Shown here piece by piece: positions 56,201 to 64,000 of a stretch of 64,000 bases of DNA. The translations under genes were made by a program, and so were the position numbers. This DNA is from Cyanodermella asteris (lineage: Eukaryota; Ascomycota; Lecanoromycetes; Ostropales; Stictidaceae). The stretch's first letter is position 1. Each line of letters begins with the position of its first letter. Below the pieces are notes generated by a model. The model made no database searches and was not told the DNA's origin. It saw only the letters and a program-made list of their open reading frames with translations. The stretch is taken from the NCBI GenBank assembly GCA_900618795.1, contig UYJD01000008.1:941662-1005661 (forward strand), written 5' to 3'.

Positions 56201-56752
56201 CAGCTTGCGGATCAGATGCAACAAGAAGGTAGTCCCGGCGAAGACATGAGCCTGAGCGCTCTCATGAAGGCTCGTCGCGGCGCATTCGGAGGCTCCTCTA
56301 CATCCTTGCACAGTATGGGCAATACTGGACCTGGCAGCCGCTCTGGCAGTCCCAGTCTGTATGCCTTCCAGCAGCAACAGGGCAACAGTCCGCTCGGCGG
56401 CGCCGGCATTGCCCCACCTCCCTTACGTGAGGAGATTGAGGAGAGCGACGGTCAAAGACCTCGTGCTGCAAGCCTTACCAATCCAATGTTGACGCTGCAG
56501 ACACAGAACCTATCCTTGAGACCAACGACGAGCGGTAGCGACTCGAGTCCTCTGAAGAGGAACCACCCTCTTGGCGGTCGTGCTCACGGGCACAGTCGAA
56601 CGAACAGTGCTGCCAGCGGAGCGGACAGTGTGAGTTACGTTATGCAAAAGAACGAAGACGGTGAGGAGATGTGGGTCGTCGAAAAACGTCGCACTCTTGA
56701 TAATGGGGATGTGGAGATCCTGAACCGAAATATATTACACGGGACGCTGTAG
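53240..56752 (+). CDS. Large disordered fungal protein with Asp-rich segments, unknown
   Basis: Single exon of 1170 residues from the ATG at 53240. I do not recognise a characterised family. The N-terminal half is Ser/Pro-rich and has short stretches that look conserved (DPRIKGKLVHDFSSPRP, HVPVFKEDFSTSAEGWRLN, LPAFAVHMPEDIPSPDEQF). The middle has a basic helix (EKILEERHRQRAAKRARATS) followed by strongly acidic runs (DGFDEDDIDFDGDMEEDIP and AMDSDDDEDDFETGG), and another acidic run near residue 860 (DDDEDDFNFDDSLDDDA). The C-terminal end is better structured: SYVMQKNEDGEEMWVVEKRR and LDNGDVEILNRNILHGTL. Many Ser-Pro and Thr-Pro sites suggest kinase control. No membrane or signal segment is seen. 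It could be a scaffold for cell polarity or chromatin, but I have no direct evidence. Confidence 0.8.
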   Translation: MFSKFRTGVKKAGNRHNRTAPQDDEPPRPATQRGHSKVTGLHNNRSADVLSTVGGQGAISSEPPILPRIPRVASKTSQHEATSPTSPIQPTIRTVDTQKTLIEETSPQSEGSVDLVDQDALHPVRSIDQAKASLQADKSRMDATLMPPPPRPNIIFPGLQQRSQTDLGQRPASARTTSTQSSISHEFPAHQRIPEPEDYVTPPQAIQLGQQPPPKPRSRLTKLNPLSYLSRKKSSQSPIEELDESAIAKRASFTPTKPLSEDFDPRIKGKLVHDFSSPRPSHFVSVQNLRSAAADGAIQLPPSGIYDSRRGSDSNLPKRPLGDPSPERRHVPVFKEDFSTSAEGWRLNPEDRRNQTSSDIVDKVAALEEATKTEKRKSALPAFAVHMPEDIPSPDEQFTTPQSSKTTPHMPSNLEASMTPNSIQQTPDSLKPPKHTPRQEAFTPSPQGSPLAERCRATSPDTPHTFSSLPKHLRSKTASIRSQASRFSFDMAPGGSAAQEKILEERHRQRAAKRARATSLTSISINEEDGFDEDDIDFDGDMEEDIPSMNDDDYDFGGRGGVANMTLDASDNNGFDDDMPAMDSDDDEDDFETGGISGAGLGNMTSDDFRSNGTSHIDIQPVAVDGKPRGLGLITTEVPQDTSATTESASTLYPASANDPQTISALQSRVEQNINELSNDNFYYDDGEFEAELGLSDQEGDLDDIDESMLDQNFQRGKRIDGLKPLPAGHAEIVDSSRPSTRPDSMDSEALAEKRRSEMTDDTSRTSVQFQHARRSSAYGQHNEFDAAAGLTQENLSAYHNALAFAANQAAKQGRFEREGSTDTKGSSKSPLEPSRQRNVSFDDPGPVFDQGLSLDAMLAPDDDEDDFNFDDSLDDDAIIDVANAEALENDDDGFYGQEFGFYASSYGSGEAQAFHGGYFGPAGLNQVKRSHSGREAFQEPSLTPITERSEWSNRNSMISLAMHGSGIAPANVGSPSAMQLPTPGLAQLADQMQQEGSPGEDMSLSALMKARRGAFGGSSTSLHSMGNTGPGSRSGSPSLYAFQQQQGNSPLGGAGIAPPPLREEIEESDGQRPRAASLTNPMLTLQTQNLSLRPTTSGSDSSPLKRNHPLGGRAHGHSRTNSAASGADSVSYVMQKNEDGEEMWVVEKRRTLDNGDVEILNRNILHGTL

Positions 56753-57079
56753 GCCATCGTTACGTGCCCGACCAGACAGTTCCGAAGTTGTCAATTTGTG
56801 GTGTTGGGATAATGACTCCAGCAACGAAGGCAGGATGTCAAAAATGCATTCTTTGGGAACGAAGTTGAACGGTCTAGCATATGGTGCTGTGGACAAGGTT
56901 TGGAGGCAAGCGCTGCGCCCACTACATATCTCAAGTCGGCTTAACGGCGTCGGAAAGAGGGAATTTATATCTGACATATAATGTGTACAATACGCGTTCA
57001 ATTGGCGGCAGTCGCCGGCAGCCTCGACTGGCTTTCTTATTAATGGAATTTAGTTGAAACCTTGACGACCAAGGTCCTC
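56753..57079. other. Convergent intergenic, 0.3 kb
   Basis: 3' ends of the acidic-protein gene and erg27 face each other; no gene was recognised. Confidence 0.4.
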
Positions 57080-58590
57080 TTATATTACTCCCGCATCTTG
57101 CATCAGGGCCATCCACTCCTTTCTCAACACCTCCATCTGTTCCCAGCATTGTACACCCACCTCCTCAAAAGCCTCTCTTTCTTCCTGGGTCAGGTCCACC
57201 GCGAACCTACTCCGGCCCCTTCTGTGCTCGCCTTTGGGCGCTGAAGGCTCAACTCTGCCTCCGAAGCCCCAGCCATCTACCTCCGTCCTTTTTACCCTCT
57301 CGTTGCCGTACCAGTCCGTAGCGCTACCCCATTTGCCGGCACCTTCACGCTCCTCGAGTCCATCAAGCGTCGATCGCGCACTCAACGTCGCCCAAACAGG
57401 CGCAACTGCCGCCTTGTCTCCATTGATCGTATGCCACGGACTACCCAGCGCACGCGCCAAGTAAAACGACATTTTCTTGGCCCAGACCAGGATCGGTGGC
57501 AAGGGCATGATATCCGTAGCCAGCACACCCGGGTGACAGACATACTGCAACGGCAATGGCCGGACCGGCTTCGCATTCTCCGCCGTCGCAGCCGCTTCCG
57601 GATCGCTGAAGAAGCTCTGCACGTACGACTGCGTGGTCCGCAACGTACTCGTCAACGCCAGGATATCCGTCAGTCTCTTGCTGCTGTTGTACGCCCTCGC
57701 CCGGTCCAAGCACTGGATGTCTCTTACGTCGAAGTCGCCCTTGCTCGTCTCGATGCTGCTCACCCAAACCACTCTTCCCGGCCCGGATTCCTGCGTTGCT
57801 GCATTGGCGAGCAAGGGGCCCAGCTCGTGTGCGAGCAGGTAGTGTCCGAAGACGTTCGCGCAGAAGACTTCGTTGAGAGGCGGCTCTTCGACTCCGCAAC
57901 CGCTCGGCAGTTGGGGCTTCGTCCGCAGGCCCAGGGCGTGCTTGAGGTATGTGGGCCAAGTCGTGCTCTCGATCGGAGCGACGATCACGTCCACGACGGC
58001 GCGATACCAATCGAGTCCGGTCCACCCTGCGATGCCGGCATTGCAGATTATGGAGTCGAGGGAGGGGAGTGTCTGTCGCAGGGAGCGTGCGGCGTGGATT
58101 ACGGAGGGGAGGTGGGTGAGGTCGAGCTCGGCGGAGGTGATGCAGAGGCGAGATGTGGAGAGGTCTTCATCATTGGAGCTCGAGACTTTGAGCGAGGGGA
58201 ATTTCGAGGCGGCGTGCTTCCATAGCGTCGTGATCGTGGCAGTGGACTTGCTGCTGCTGCGCGTGGTAACTATTAGATGCAGGCCTTGGGATTCGGGCCG
58301 TAGAGTGAGGAATTCGGTAATCAAGCGTTTGCAGGTATCGAGGCCGAGGCCGCTGCAAGCAAGACATGTCAGCTGTATGTACAGAAGGATGTGATAGTCA
58401 TCGACATCTTTATCCGCGCGCCCAATTGCTTTTGGGGGCGGGAGATGGAGTGGACCATGAAATCCGGGGAATCGTACGCATTAGCTCCCGTCACCAGCAC
58501 GCGAGTCCAGGACCCTGCTGGCGCCGACGATATGGCTTCAGCTTCGGATGGCCCGGTCGAAGCCCGGCTTTTAGCCCGGGTAGACACCAT
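57080..58590 (-). CDS. erg27: 3-keto sterol reductase Erg27
   Basis: Short-chain dehydrogenase that reduces the 3-keto group during C-4 demethylation in ergosterol synthesis, at the ER. Exon 1 is 58478-58590 and exon 2 is 57080-58352. The 125-base intron (GTACGA to GCAG) is the longest in this window. The product has 461 residues. The cofactor motif is TGANAGLGLDTCKRL and is split by the intron. Further signatures are LPSLDSIICNAGIAGWTG, NVFGHYLLAHEL, VVWVSSIE and the catalytic pair in ARAYNSSKRLTD (Tyr and Lys), then the downstream YVCHPGVLATDI. An N-terminal extension of about 30 residues (MVSTRAKSRASTG) precedes the Rossmann fold. Length and motifs fit fungal Erg27, which in filamentous fungi is the target of fenhexamid. 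Confidence 0.93.
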
Positions 58591-59482
58591 GTTGCTATCC
58601 CTTCGGAAAATGAGGCAGCTGCTATCTATGCAGGGAATTTGAAAAGCAGCTTCGAACGAGCCAAAAGTTTCTGGTCTAGCGCTTCAAGCGCGAGCCGGAA
58701 ACACCGACATGAGACCACCGCTGTTGCCGTTCGTTCACATCGCCTACATCTCAGATCCGGTCTGGTCACACTCGTTCGGTTCTTGTGTATTGGCTACATG
58801 TAATCATGAGCGCAAAATATCGGCCTTAAGCCGATTTCATGTAATGCTTGCAGTGTATAGCGCCGCCGCAACGGTGGTTGGTTTCTTTTCTCTCGCCTTT
58901 TTTTTCTTGTCGTTCATCATTTGCAGCTGAAGAAAAATCCCTTTCCTGAGTATCATCTACCGTCTAACCACATTCTATAATAATATTCCCCGGAGTCTTC
59001 CGTGAAGCCAGAGCATCCAGAATCCCTTCCAAATACATTGTCCCTGTTCACAACCCTCAAACATGACATTCTTGACGCCTCCACCGCGGCCCCTGGGACA
59101 TATCAAATTCACCTTTCCAGACGGCTGTGTTAAGTGCCCCTGACCGAGACCCTTCGGCCGTTTTCGAGATATCTGTTCACAGCCCCCGAAACGTGGTCAC
59201 TCGCACGATGCGTGATACTCAATCCCCCAAAGAATTTCATGCTGCTTCCGAGACAGTGTCGGCTTCTCACAGCTCTCCCTGACAGCATATCAAAGACTGG
59301 ACCCTCAGCTCGCCCGAGACACAATGTCCAGAAGCCTGACATGTGTTTCCATGCGTTTGTGATTGCTCTGTCATGTCCACGTATATCTGAACATTCTTCG
59401 TCCATGTTCTCCATTCTTGTCTTCACCTGCTCGCCAAGCTGTCTTGGAGATCACCGACAACGATCATACTTTCAGTCTCCTC
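58591..59482. other. Intergenic, 0.9 kb, shared promoter region
   Basis: Between divergent erg27 and a hypothetical gene. No gene recognised. Confidence 0.4.
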
Positions 59483-60259
59483 ATGATGAGTTCAAGGGCC
59501 ACCTCGCCCTCATCTCCGTCCTCTGTGCATTCAGTCTATCTCAACGATGAGCCCGAACCCATTCACGACCGCCGTTCTCCAGGGACAGATCCGGCCCACG
59601 ACGCCACCTTCCAAGTCTCCGAGACGCCCATTCCCATTGAGAGCGTCCACAACTTCATCTTCTCCGTGTCAACCGATCCAGCCCGCATCGCACTAGACTC
59701 AACTCGCCGCGCAAGTTTTGATCCCCATACAACAACAGAGCTACGCCGACAGGCCGACCTAGATCGTTACTTCAGCAGACTGCCCCGCAGCGGCTCGGTG
59801 TTGTGGTACAGCGACTACCACGATGCTGCGAGCGCGTGTTCGATGCTCGGAGCGAACGGCATCCTGGGTGTGAGGATGGCTGCTGTCTGGGCCGGAGGCA
59901 TGAAGTTGCACCGCGTGCACGGGAAGACGCAGAATGGAGACGGGTCGGATGCTGGTCGGATGACATCGGAGAGGTTGTGGGGCGAGGCGTTGGGAGCGAG
60001 CGACCTGGGACGGATCGCCGTGGAGTTTATGTGGACTGATGTGCTATTTGTGCCGGGTTTGAAGGGACATGTCCAGGTGCCCAAGCATGTTTTGGATCAC
60101 AGGACTGAAGACGGAGAGGCGGACCTGTGGGGCAAGTTGCAGAGGGGGCTGCAGGATGAAATGTACCTGGCGAGTGGGAGAATTGACCCAACAAGAAGAG
60201 ATGTGTTGTTGGAGGCCATGACGGCGCTGTACAGGTTCGGCACCGTCGCTGAGGCTTGA
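59483..60259 (+). CDS. Hypothetical protein, 258 residues
   Basis: Single exon with two adjacent ATGs at 59483 and 59486; the frame is open further upstream but has no better start. I recognise no family. The first 70 residues are Ser/Pro-rich and disordered. The rest looks folded: ELRRQADLDRYFSRLPRSGS, VLWYSDYHDAASACSMLGAN, GVRMAAVWAGGMKLHRVHG, then LGRIAVEFMWTDVLFVPGLK and a helical end (RRDVLLEAMTALYRFG). There is no signal peptide or clear membrane segment. It diverges from erg27, but nothing links their functions. Confidence 0.65.
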   Translation: MMSSRATSPSSPSSVHSVYLNDEPEPIHDRRSPGTDPAHDATFQVSETPIPIESVHNFIFSVSTDPARIALDSTRRASFDPHTTTELRRQADLDRYFSRLPRSGSVLWYSDYHDAASACSMLGANGILGVRMAAVWAGGMKLHRVHGKTQNGDGSDAGRMTSERLWGEALGASDLGRIAVEFMWTDVLFVPGLKGHVQVPKHVLDHRTEDGEADLWGKLQRGLQDEMYLASGRIDPTRRDVLLEAMTALYRFGTVAEA

Positions 60260-60527
60260 GCAAGGGCTGTATTTGCTGTATTGGCATGCACGAGATGCTC
60301 ACACGTGGCGGTTTTGTCTTGATTCATAAACGTTCAATTTTGGCCCAGGTTATGCTACATAACTCCGCAGATGTAGAAACCCCATTCGTGCAAAAAGAAG
60401 ACAAAGTTGCGATTCTCGCGACTTGACCCTCAATAAGTCTCGACCCAGGCACATGAGATCCCAAATAAAGAACCGGTTCCATGACCCGCTAGTCCAGTAA
60501 ATCCATCGACAAACGTTGCCTCGTCCC

Positions 60528-61413
60528 TTACTTCTTCATTGAGCTGGCCCGTCTCTTGCGCTCCTCTGTCTTCAGGTTCTTGGCTTCGGCGACACGCTTG
60601 GCGAGCAGCTGAGCATACTCGTTCTGAGAATTGTTAGTAAAGTACTCAAATCACGAATTCGGGTAGGACGTACAGCGGCATCCTTGACACGCTCGGCCTG
60701 GCGGCGCTTGAGTGCCAGCCTGCGGCGCTTGTGCTGGAGACGCTGAGGAGTAACGAGACGCTGGATCTTGGGGGCCTTGGTGTAAGGCTTGCCACCCTCC
60801 TTCTTGGGAGTGACCTCACGGCGAACGACGTACTTGCGGACCTGAGAGAGTACATGTTAGCCCATGATCGATTGACTGCCGTTTCAATCGCAGAATTGTT
60901 TGCACTCCATCCCAGCTCTTGCTCTTTCGCAACTGTATCGTGGGGATCCCAACTCACATCGTCGTCCTTGCTGAGACCGAAGAACTTGCGGATCTTGGTG
61001 GCACGCTTGGGACCCAATCGGCGGGGCTGGCTCTCATCGGTCAAACCGGGAACATCGGCCTCACCCTTCTTGACGATGGAAAGAGCGAGCACCGACAAGT
61101 CCTGGGCGACAATGCAGCCACGGACACTCTTCCTCTTGCGCTCTCCAGTTCGGCGTGCGCGGTAACAGCTGTGGCCGTCTGCGAGCAGAAGCCTGACACG
61201 AGTCGGGTGCATGACACCCTGCTTCATGGGGAAACCCTGCTTGTCGTTGCCACCGGTGATCTTGAAGACGTAGCCCTTGAATTCATCGCCGACGCTGTCG
61301 CCAGGAACCTCATGTCCCATGCGGTGCTCCATGAAGACGCGGAGCTTGCGCTCATCGTCGATCTCGACGATCTTGTTGGTGCCGAAGGCCGGGTAGGAAA
61401 TGTTGAGCTTCAT
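60528..61413 (-). CDS. rps6: 40S ribosomal protein S6
   Basis: Component of the small ribosomal subunit and the classic target of TOR-pathway S6 kinases. Three exons are 60958-61413, 60674-60841 and 60528-60623. The introns are 116 and 50 bases, and the second carries a consensus branch site TACTAAC near its 3' end. The product has 239 residues, the usual eukaryotic length. It starts [20 protein letters not shown] and contains [39 protein letters not shown] and [14 protein letters not shown] across the first splice junction. The C-terminus ends [10 protein letters not shown], with the two serines that are phosphorylated in yeast S6. An ATCACGTGAT palindrome lies about 180 bases upstream. Confidence 0.97.
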
Positions 61414-61857
61414 CTTGACGGCCGGTGATGGGCTGTTGTCTGTATCACCGTCAAGAGAAGATTGTTGTCCTGTGGGTTAGTTACGGTGTTTGCGGATCTC
61501 GAAGTCGGCGCCGGGCTGGCTCAGTGTGATTTTTGGCTTGGCAAGGCGAGGGTTGTGTGCGACTGAATCGCGCTAAACCAGATTTGACTGACACATCACG
61601 TGATAGGTTCGTAGTCCGCTTGCGACTGGGTGTTCGACAAAATTCGTTTCATCAGCCAATTTCAAGGCACTGGGAGAAGGCTAGACATGGGTCAGACATT
61701 TCACAATTCATGAATACAAGGGGTGTTAATATTTAGAGATGAGATCTGGCGTAGAAACGCATAATGTTGTACACTAAACTACACGATCATGGGTATCATC
61801 AGTCTTCGATCCAACCTTCGGCGTGACCCTGGCGTTCACACATGTCTATTCGCCATT
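61414..61857. other. Intergenic, rps6 promoter and mgs1 3' region
   Basis: 444 bases upstream of rps6 and downstream of mgs1, which is on the same strand. It holds the ATCACGTGAT palindrome at 61595-61604. No gene was seen. Confidence 0.45.
61595..61604. promoter_or_regulatory. ATCACGTGAT palindrome upstream of rps6
   Basis: Perfect decamer palindrome about 180 bases before the rps6 ATG, identical to the one at 25665-25674. Cbf1-type bHLH factors bind TCACGTG, and some ascomycete ribosomal-protein promoters use such sites; use here is inferred. Confidence 0.45.
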
Positions 61858-63501
61858 TCAATCCCCTGCTATCAAGCTGTGATCCGAGAATGTGTCTTCC
61901 GACTCTTCGGCTTCGAGCTCTTCGTCCACTTTGGTACCAAGATCAAGGTCTTCCAAGAATTTCGAGCCCTTGATCTGCTCCGGAAGATATTCCTGTTTGA
62001 CCCTCCCGTCAACATAGTTAGGGTTGTATTTGTACTCTTTTCCATAACCGAGCTCCTTCATCAGCCTGGTTGGTGCATTTCGTAGGTGAATTGGAATCGG
62101 TAGCGCAGCAACGCCTGGTTCCTGGAGCTTTGCAATGGCGTTATTGTATGCGCGATATGTTCTCGTGCTCTTCGGCGCTAGTGCTAGAGCGACTGTGCAA
62201 TGGGCCATATTGATGCGACATTCGGGCATGCCAATCTTCTCACAAGCATCGTAGGTTGCTGTCGCCAATGACAGGAGGCTGTTATCTGCCAGGCCAATAT
62301 CTTCTGATGCCATGACAACCATCCGCCTGGCAATGAAGCGGGCATCCTCACCTGACTGCAGCATCCGCGCCAAATAGTACAGCGAAGCATCTGGATCCGA
62401 GCCACGTACTGATTTGTGAAATGCCGATATCGTGTCGTAGTGTTGATCACCACTTCGATCGTAGACAAGCGTCTTGGTCAAAGCGGCTTTCAACTGATCT
62501 GTCGTTATACTCGGTCTGTTTGAAAGTGACATTGCAAGCTCCAACAAGTTCAGCGCCGTTCGGGCATCACCGTCTGCGAATGAAGCCAGGTATTTGATCA
62601 GCTCTTCGTCAACCAGCGGCCCTGGGTTGTATGTGTGTCTTTCCTTCTCCAGGGCGTTGGTCAAGATTCGAGTTATGTCTTCCTCGGAAAGTTTCGCAAG
62701 TGTAAATGTCCTGCATCTGGACAGTAACGCGTTCTGGACCTTGAAGCTCGGGTTTTCTGTAGTCGCTCCTATCAGAGTGACCTGGCCGCTCTCGACAGGC
62801 CCGAGAAAGACATCTTGTTGTGCCTTGCTGAAACGATGGATTTCGTCACAAAACAGGATCGTCTTCCTTCCGGTCAACGAGAGCTCGTTGCGACTATCGG
62901 CGAAGATCTTCTTGCATTCTGCAACTCCTGTGGAGGTCGAGTTGATCTCGACAAAACGTGCTCCAACTATGTGGGCAATAAGTCGCGCAATGGTGGTCTT
63001 GCCAGTTCCAGGTCCTCCCCACAATATCATAGACGGAACGCGATTCTGCTCGATCAGTCCACGCAGTACCCCTTGAGGTCCTATTAGATCCTGACCGAAT
63101 ACATCATCGAGATTTCTTGGGCGCATGCGTTCCGCCAGAGGAGCTGCTTCTTGGAGTGCGGTACTGGCTTTTGGCCGCTTCGGTAAGGGCTCTGCTGAAG
63201 GGGCGTCATCGGGTTCAGTGCGCGCCTCATCGTCAAGCTGTCTCTTCTTATTCGAGTCTGGAACCTGTACTGGCTTTTGAGTCTGGGAAGCTTTCTGCTG
63301 TGATAATGATGGATGCGTGGACGGGGTCAGGTTTGATGGTTTTCGTGCAGGCGTCTTGAAGATGCTTGCCACACCATTTTGGGAAGAAGGCTCAACTGGG
63401 CTGGAGCCGTCAATGAAAGTCGTACACGACGAGTCGATATGACTATTGATATTCTGCTCTTTGACGGGTTGTTGACAGAGGGGACAGTCGACGACATCCA
63501 T
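61858..63501 (-). CDS. mgs1: AAA+ ATPase Mgs1/WRNIP1
   Basis: Eukaryotic relative of bacterial RarA that helps to protect and restart stalled replication forks, in the nucleus. Single exon of 547 residues, ATG at 63501. A UBZ-type ubiquitin-binding zinc finger is at the N-terminus (CPLCQQPV, then INSHIDSSC). A disordered linker of about 90 residues follows. The AAA+ core has LAERMRPRNLDDVFGQ, Walker A GGPGTGKTTIARL, Walker B TILFCDEIHRF, sensor 1 IGATTENPSF and the arginine finger LLSRCRTF. The C-terminal part has the MgsA tetramerisation signatures DPDASLYYLARML, RRMVVMASEDIGLAD and a PIHLRNAPTRLMKELGYG box. All catalytic residues are present. Confidence 0.96.
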   Translation of the reverse strand: MDVVDCPLCQQPVKEQNINSHIDSSCTTFIDGSSPVEPSSQNGVASIFKTPARKPSNLTPSTHPSLSQQKASQTQKPVQVPDSNKKRQLDDEARTEPDDAPSAEPLPKRPKASTALQEAAPLAERMRPRNLDDVFGQDLIGPQGVLRGLIEQNRVPSMILWGGPGTGKTTIARLIAHIVGARFVEINSTSTGVAECKKIFADSRNELSLTGRKTILFCDEIHRFSKAQQDVFLGPVESGQVTLIGATTENPSFKVQNALLSRCRTFTLAKLSEEDITRILTNALEKERHTYNPGPLVDEELIKYLASFADGDARTALNLLELAMSLSNRPSITTDQLKAALTKTLVYDRSGDQHYDTISAFHKSVRGSDPDASLYYLARMLQSGEDARFIARRMVVMASEDIGLADNSLLSLATATYDACEKIGMPECRINMAHCTVALALAPKSTRTYRAYNNAIAKLQEPGVAALPIPIHLRNAPTRLMKELGYGKEYKYNPNYVDGRVKQEYLPEQIKGSKFLEDLDLGTKVDEELEAEESEDTFSDHSLIAGD

Positions 63502-63831
63502 CTCTCTATGTAGAACGTGGTACGCGTGCGGGCTGCTGGGAGCGCGTCAGTGAGACGTGCGGAGACGTGGGCCGACTTGGGCAATTTGACTTCTGACAAG
63601 TCTTTGCTTGTTGCAAACAGCTTTCCACACTACATCTGGCTTGAGGTTCTTGCTATTTACCTACATGCCTCGATGACGGACGATGTGGAGTTTGACTTAA
63701 TCATGAGAATGGCTTTGTGCGACCGGACGTGTACACTGATGCGAGTGTGATCATTGAGGACTATCCCATTGCTTGAATTTTAAGTTGTGTTGCACCTCTG
63801 GATTAATTGGATCCTAACCCTGAGTGGCGCT
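63502..63831. other. Intergenic, 0.33 kb
   Basis: Promoter side of mgs1 and 3' side of the next minus-strand gene. No gene recognised. Confidence 0.4.
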
Positions 63832-64000
63832 CTATTGACTGGCCTTCTCTGATTCTTGGACACATTCGTCCAATGCCTGCGAGAAGTCGATTTGAACCAA
63901 CTGGTCATACAGCTCCACAAGACTTGCCTTGGCGGTTTCTGGATCAAAGCCCTCCTTGGCCTGAGCGGCAGCAGGCAAGCGCCTGATCTCCATCTGTTTG
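63832..64000 (-). CDS. C-terminal end of an unidentified protein (partial)
   Basis: A minus-strand frame enters from the right edge and stops at 63832-63834 (TAG). The 55 visible residues include RRLPAAAQAKEGFDPETAKA and LVELYDQLVQIDFSQAL, an amphipathic helical tail with an acidic end (CVQESEKASQ). This is coherent protein sequence, not a random frame, but too little to assign a family. The start lies outside the window. Confidence 0.6.
   Translation of the reverse strand, partial: KQMEIRRLPAAAQAKEGFDPETAKASLVELYDQLVQIDFSQALDECVQESEKASQ

Noticed and set aside
57431-58225. Plus-strand open frame of 264 codons opposite erg27
   Set aside because: Shadow of the erg27 coding strand; Arg/Gln/Gly-rich with no motifs.
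1-64000. tRNA genes, CRISPR arrays, transposons and virus-like elements
   Set aside because: I searched by eye for B-box-like sequences, regular repeats, transposase, reverse transcriptase and terminal repeats and found nothing that holds together. A covariance-model and repeat-library search would be decisive.

Overview
The window is nuclear DNA of a filamentous ascomycete (Pezizomycotina). Genes are compact, on both strands, with short GT-AG introns of 46-125 bases. Several families are typical of filamentous fungi: an Uds1-type septation protein, a Zn2Cys6 regulator, a fungal A1-like pseudoprotease and a GH3 beta-glucosidase. A Dothideomycete is my guess from the overall protein flavour, but no rRNA or marker here proves it. 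I found no tRNA, CRISPR array, transposase, reverse transcriptase or virus-like element.

Region by region. 0-5 kb: an Hsp70-like ATPase gene with a disrupted frame and an adenosine/adenine deaminase (aah1) with one frame break. 4.8-10 kb: an APC-family amino acid/choline permease facing a membrane-anchored GH3 beta-glucosidase across a 295-base shared promoter. 10-15 kb: a secreted glycoprotein of unknown role and a single-pass membrane pseudo-aspartyl protease. 15-19 kb: a methyltransferase-like gene with a disturbed frame and a small hydrophilin-like protein. 19-27 kb: GINS subunit Psf3, a COMT-type methyltransferase, a TPR-SET (SMYD-like) protein and a fungal transcription-factor-like protein. 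27-31 kb: Sec63 and Sec65/SRP19, divergently transcribed. 31-35 kb: an NmrA/isoflavone-reductase-like enzyme and a WW-domain protein with PED repeats. 35-40 kb: a p-hydroxylaminobenzoate-lyase-like (DUF4863) gene, an MDR oxidoreductase and a Zn2Cys6 regulator. 40-43.8 kb: gene-poor. 43.8-64 kb: an Uds1 protein, Rer2 cis-prenyltransferase, two disordered proteins of unknown role, epsin, Erg27, another unknown, ribosomal protein S6, Mgs1/WRNIP1, and the tail of a gene that leaves the window.

Most of the window is housekeeping: protein entry into the ER (Sec63, Sec65), dolichol and ergosterol synthesis (Rer2, Erg27), replication and fork protection (Psf3, Mgs1), endocytosis (epsin) and translation (S6). 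The best candidate for a local functional unit is the trio at 34.8-39.9 kb (DUF4863 lyase, MDR reductase, Zn2Cys6 regulator), which could handle aromatic or nitroaromatic compounds; this is inference only. A second pattern worth checking is that four genes carry frame breaks, three of them at or beside short homopolymer runs, which looks more like sequencing error than gene death. I did not find a clearly novel system.
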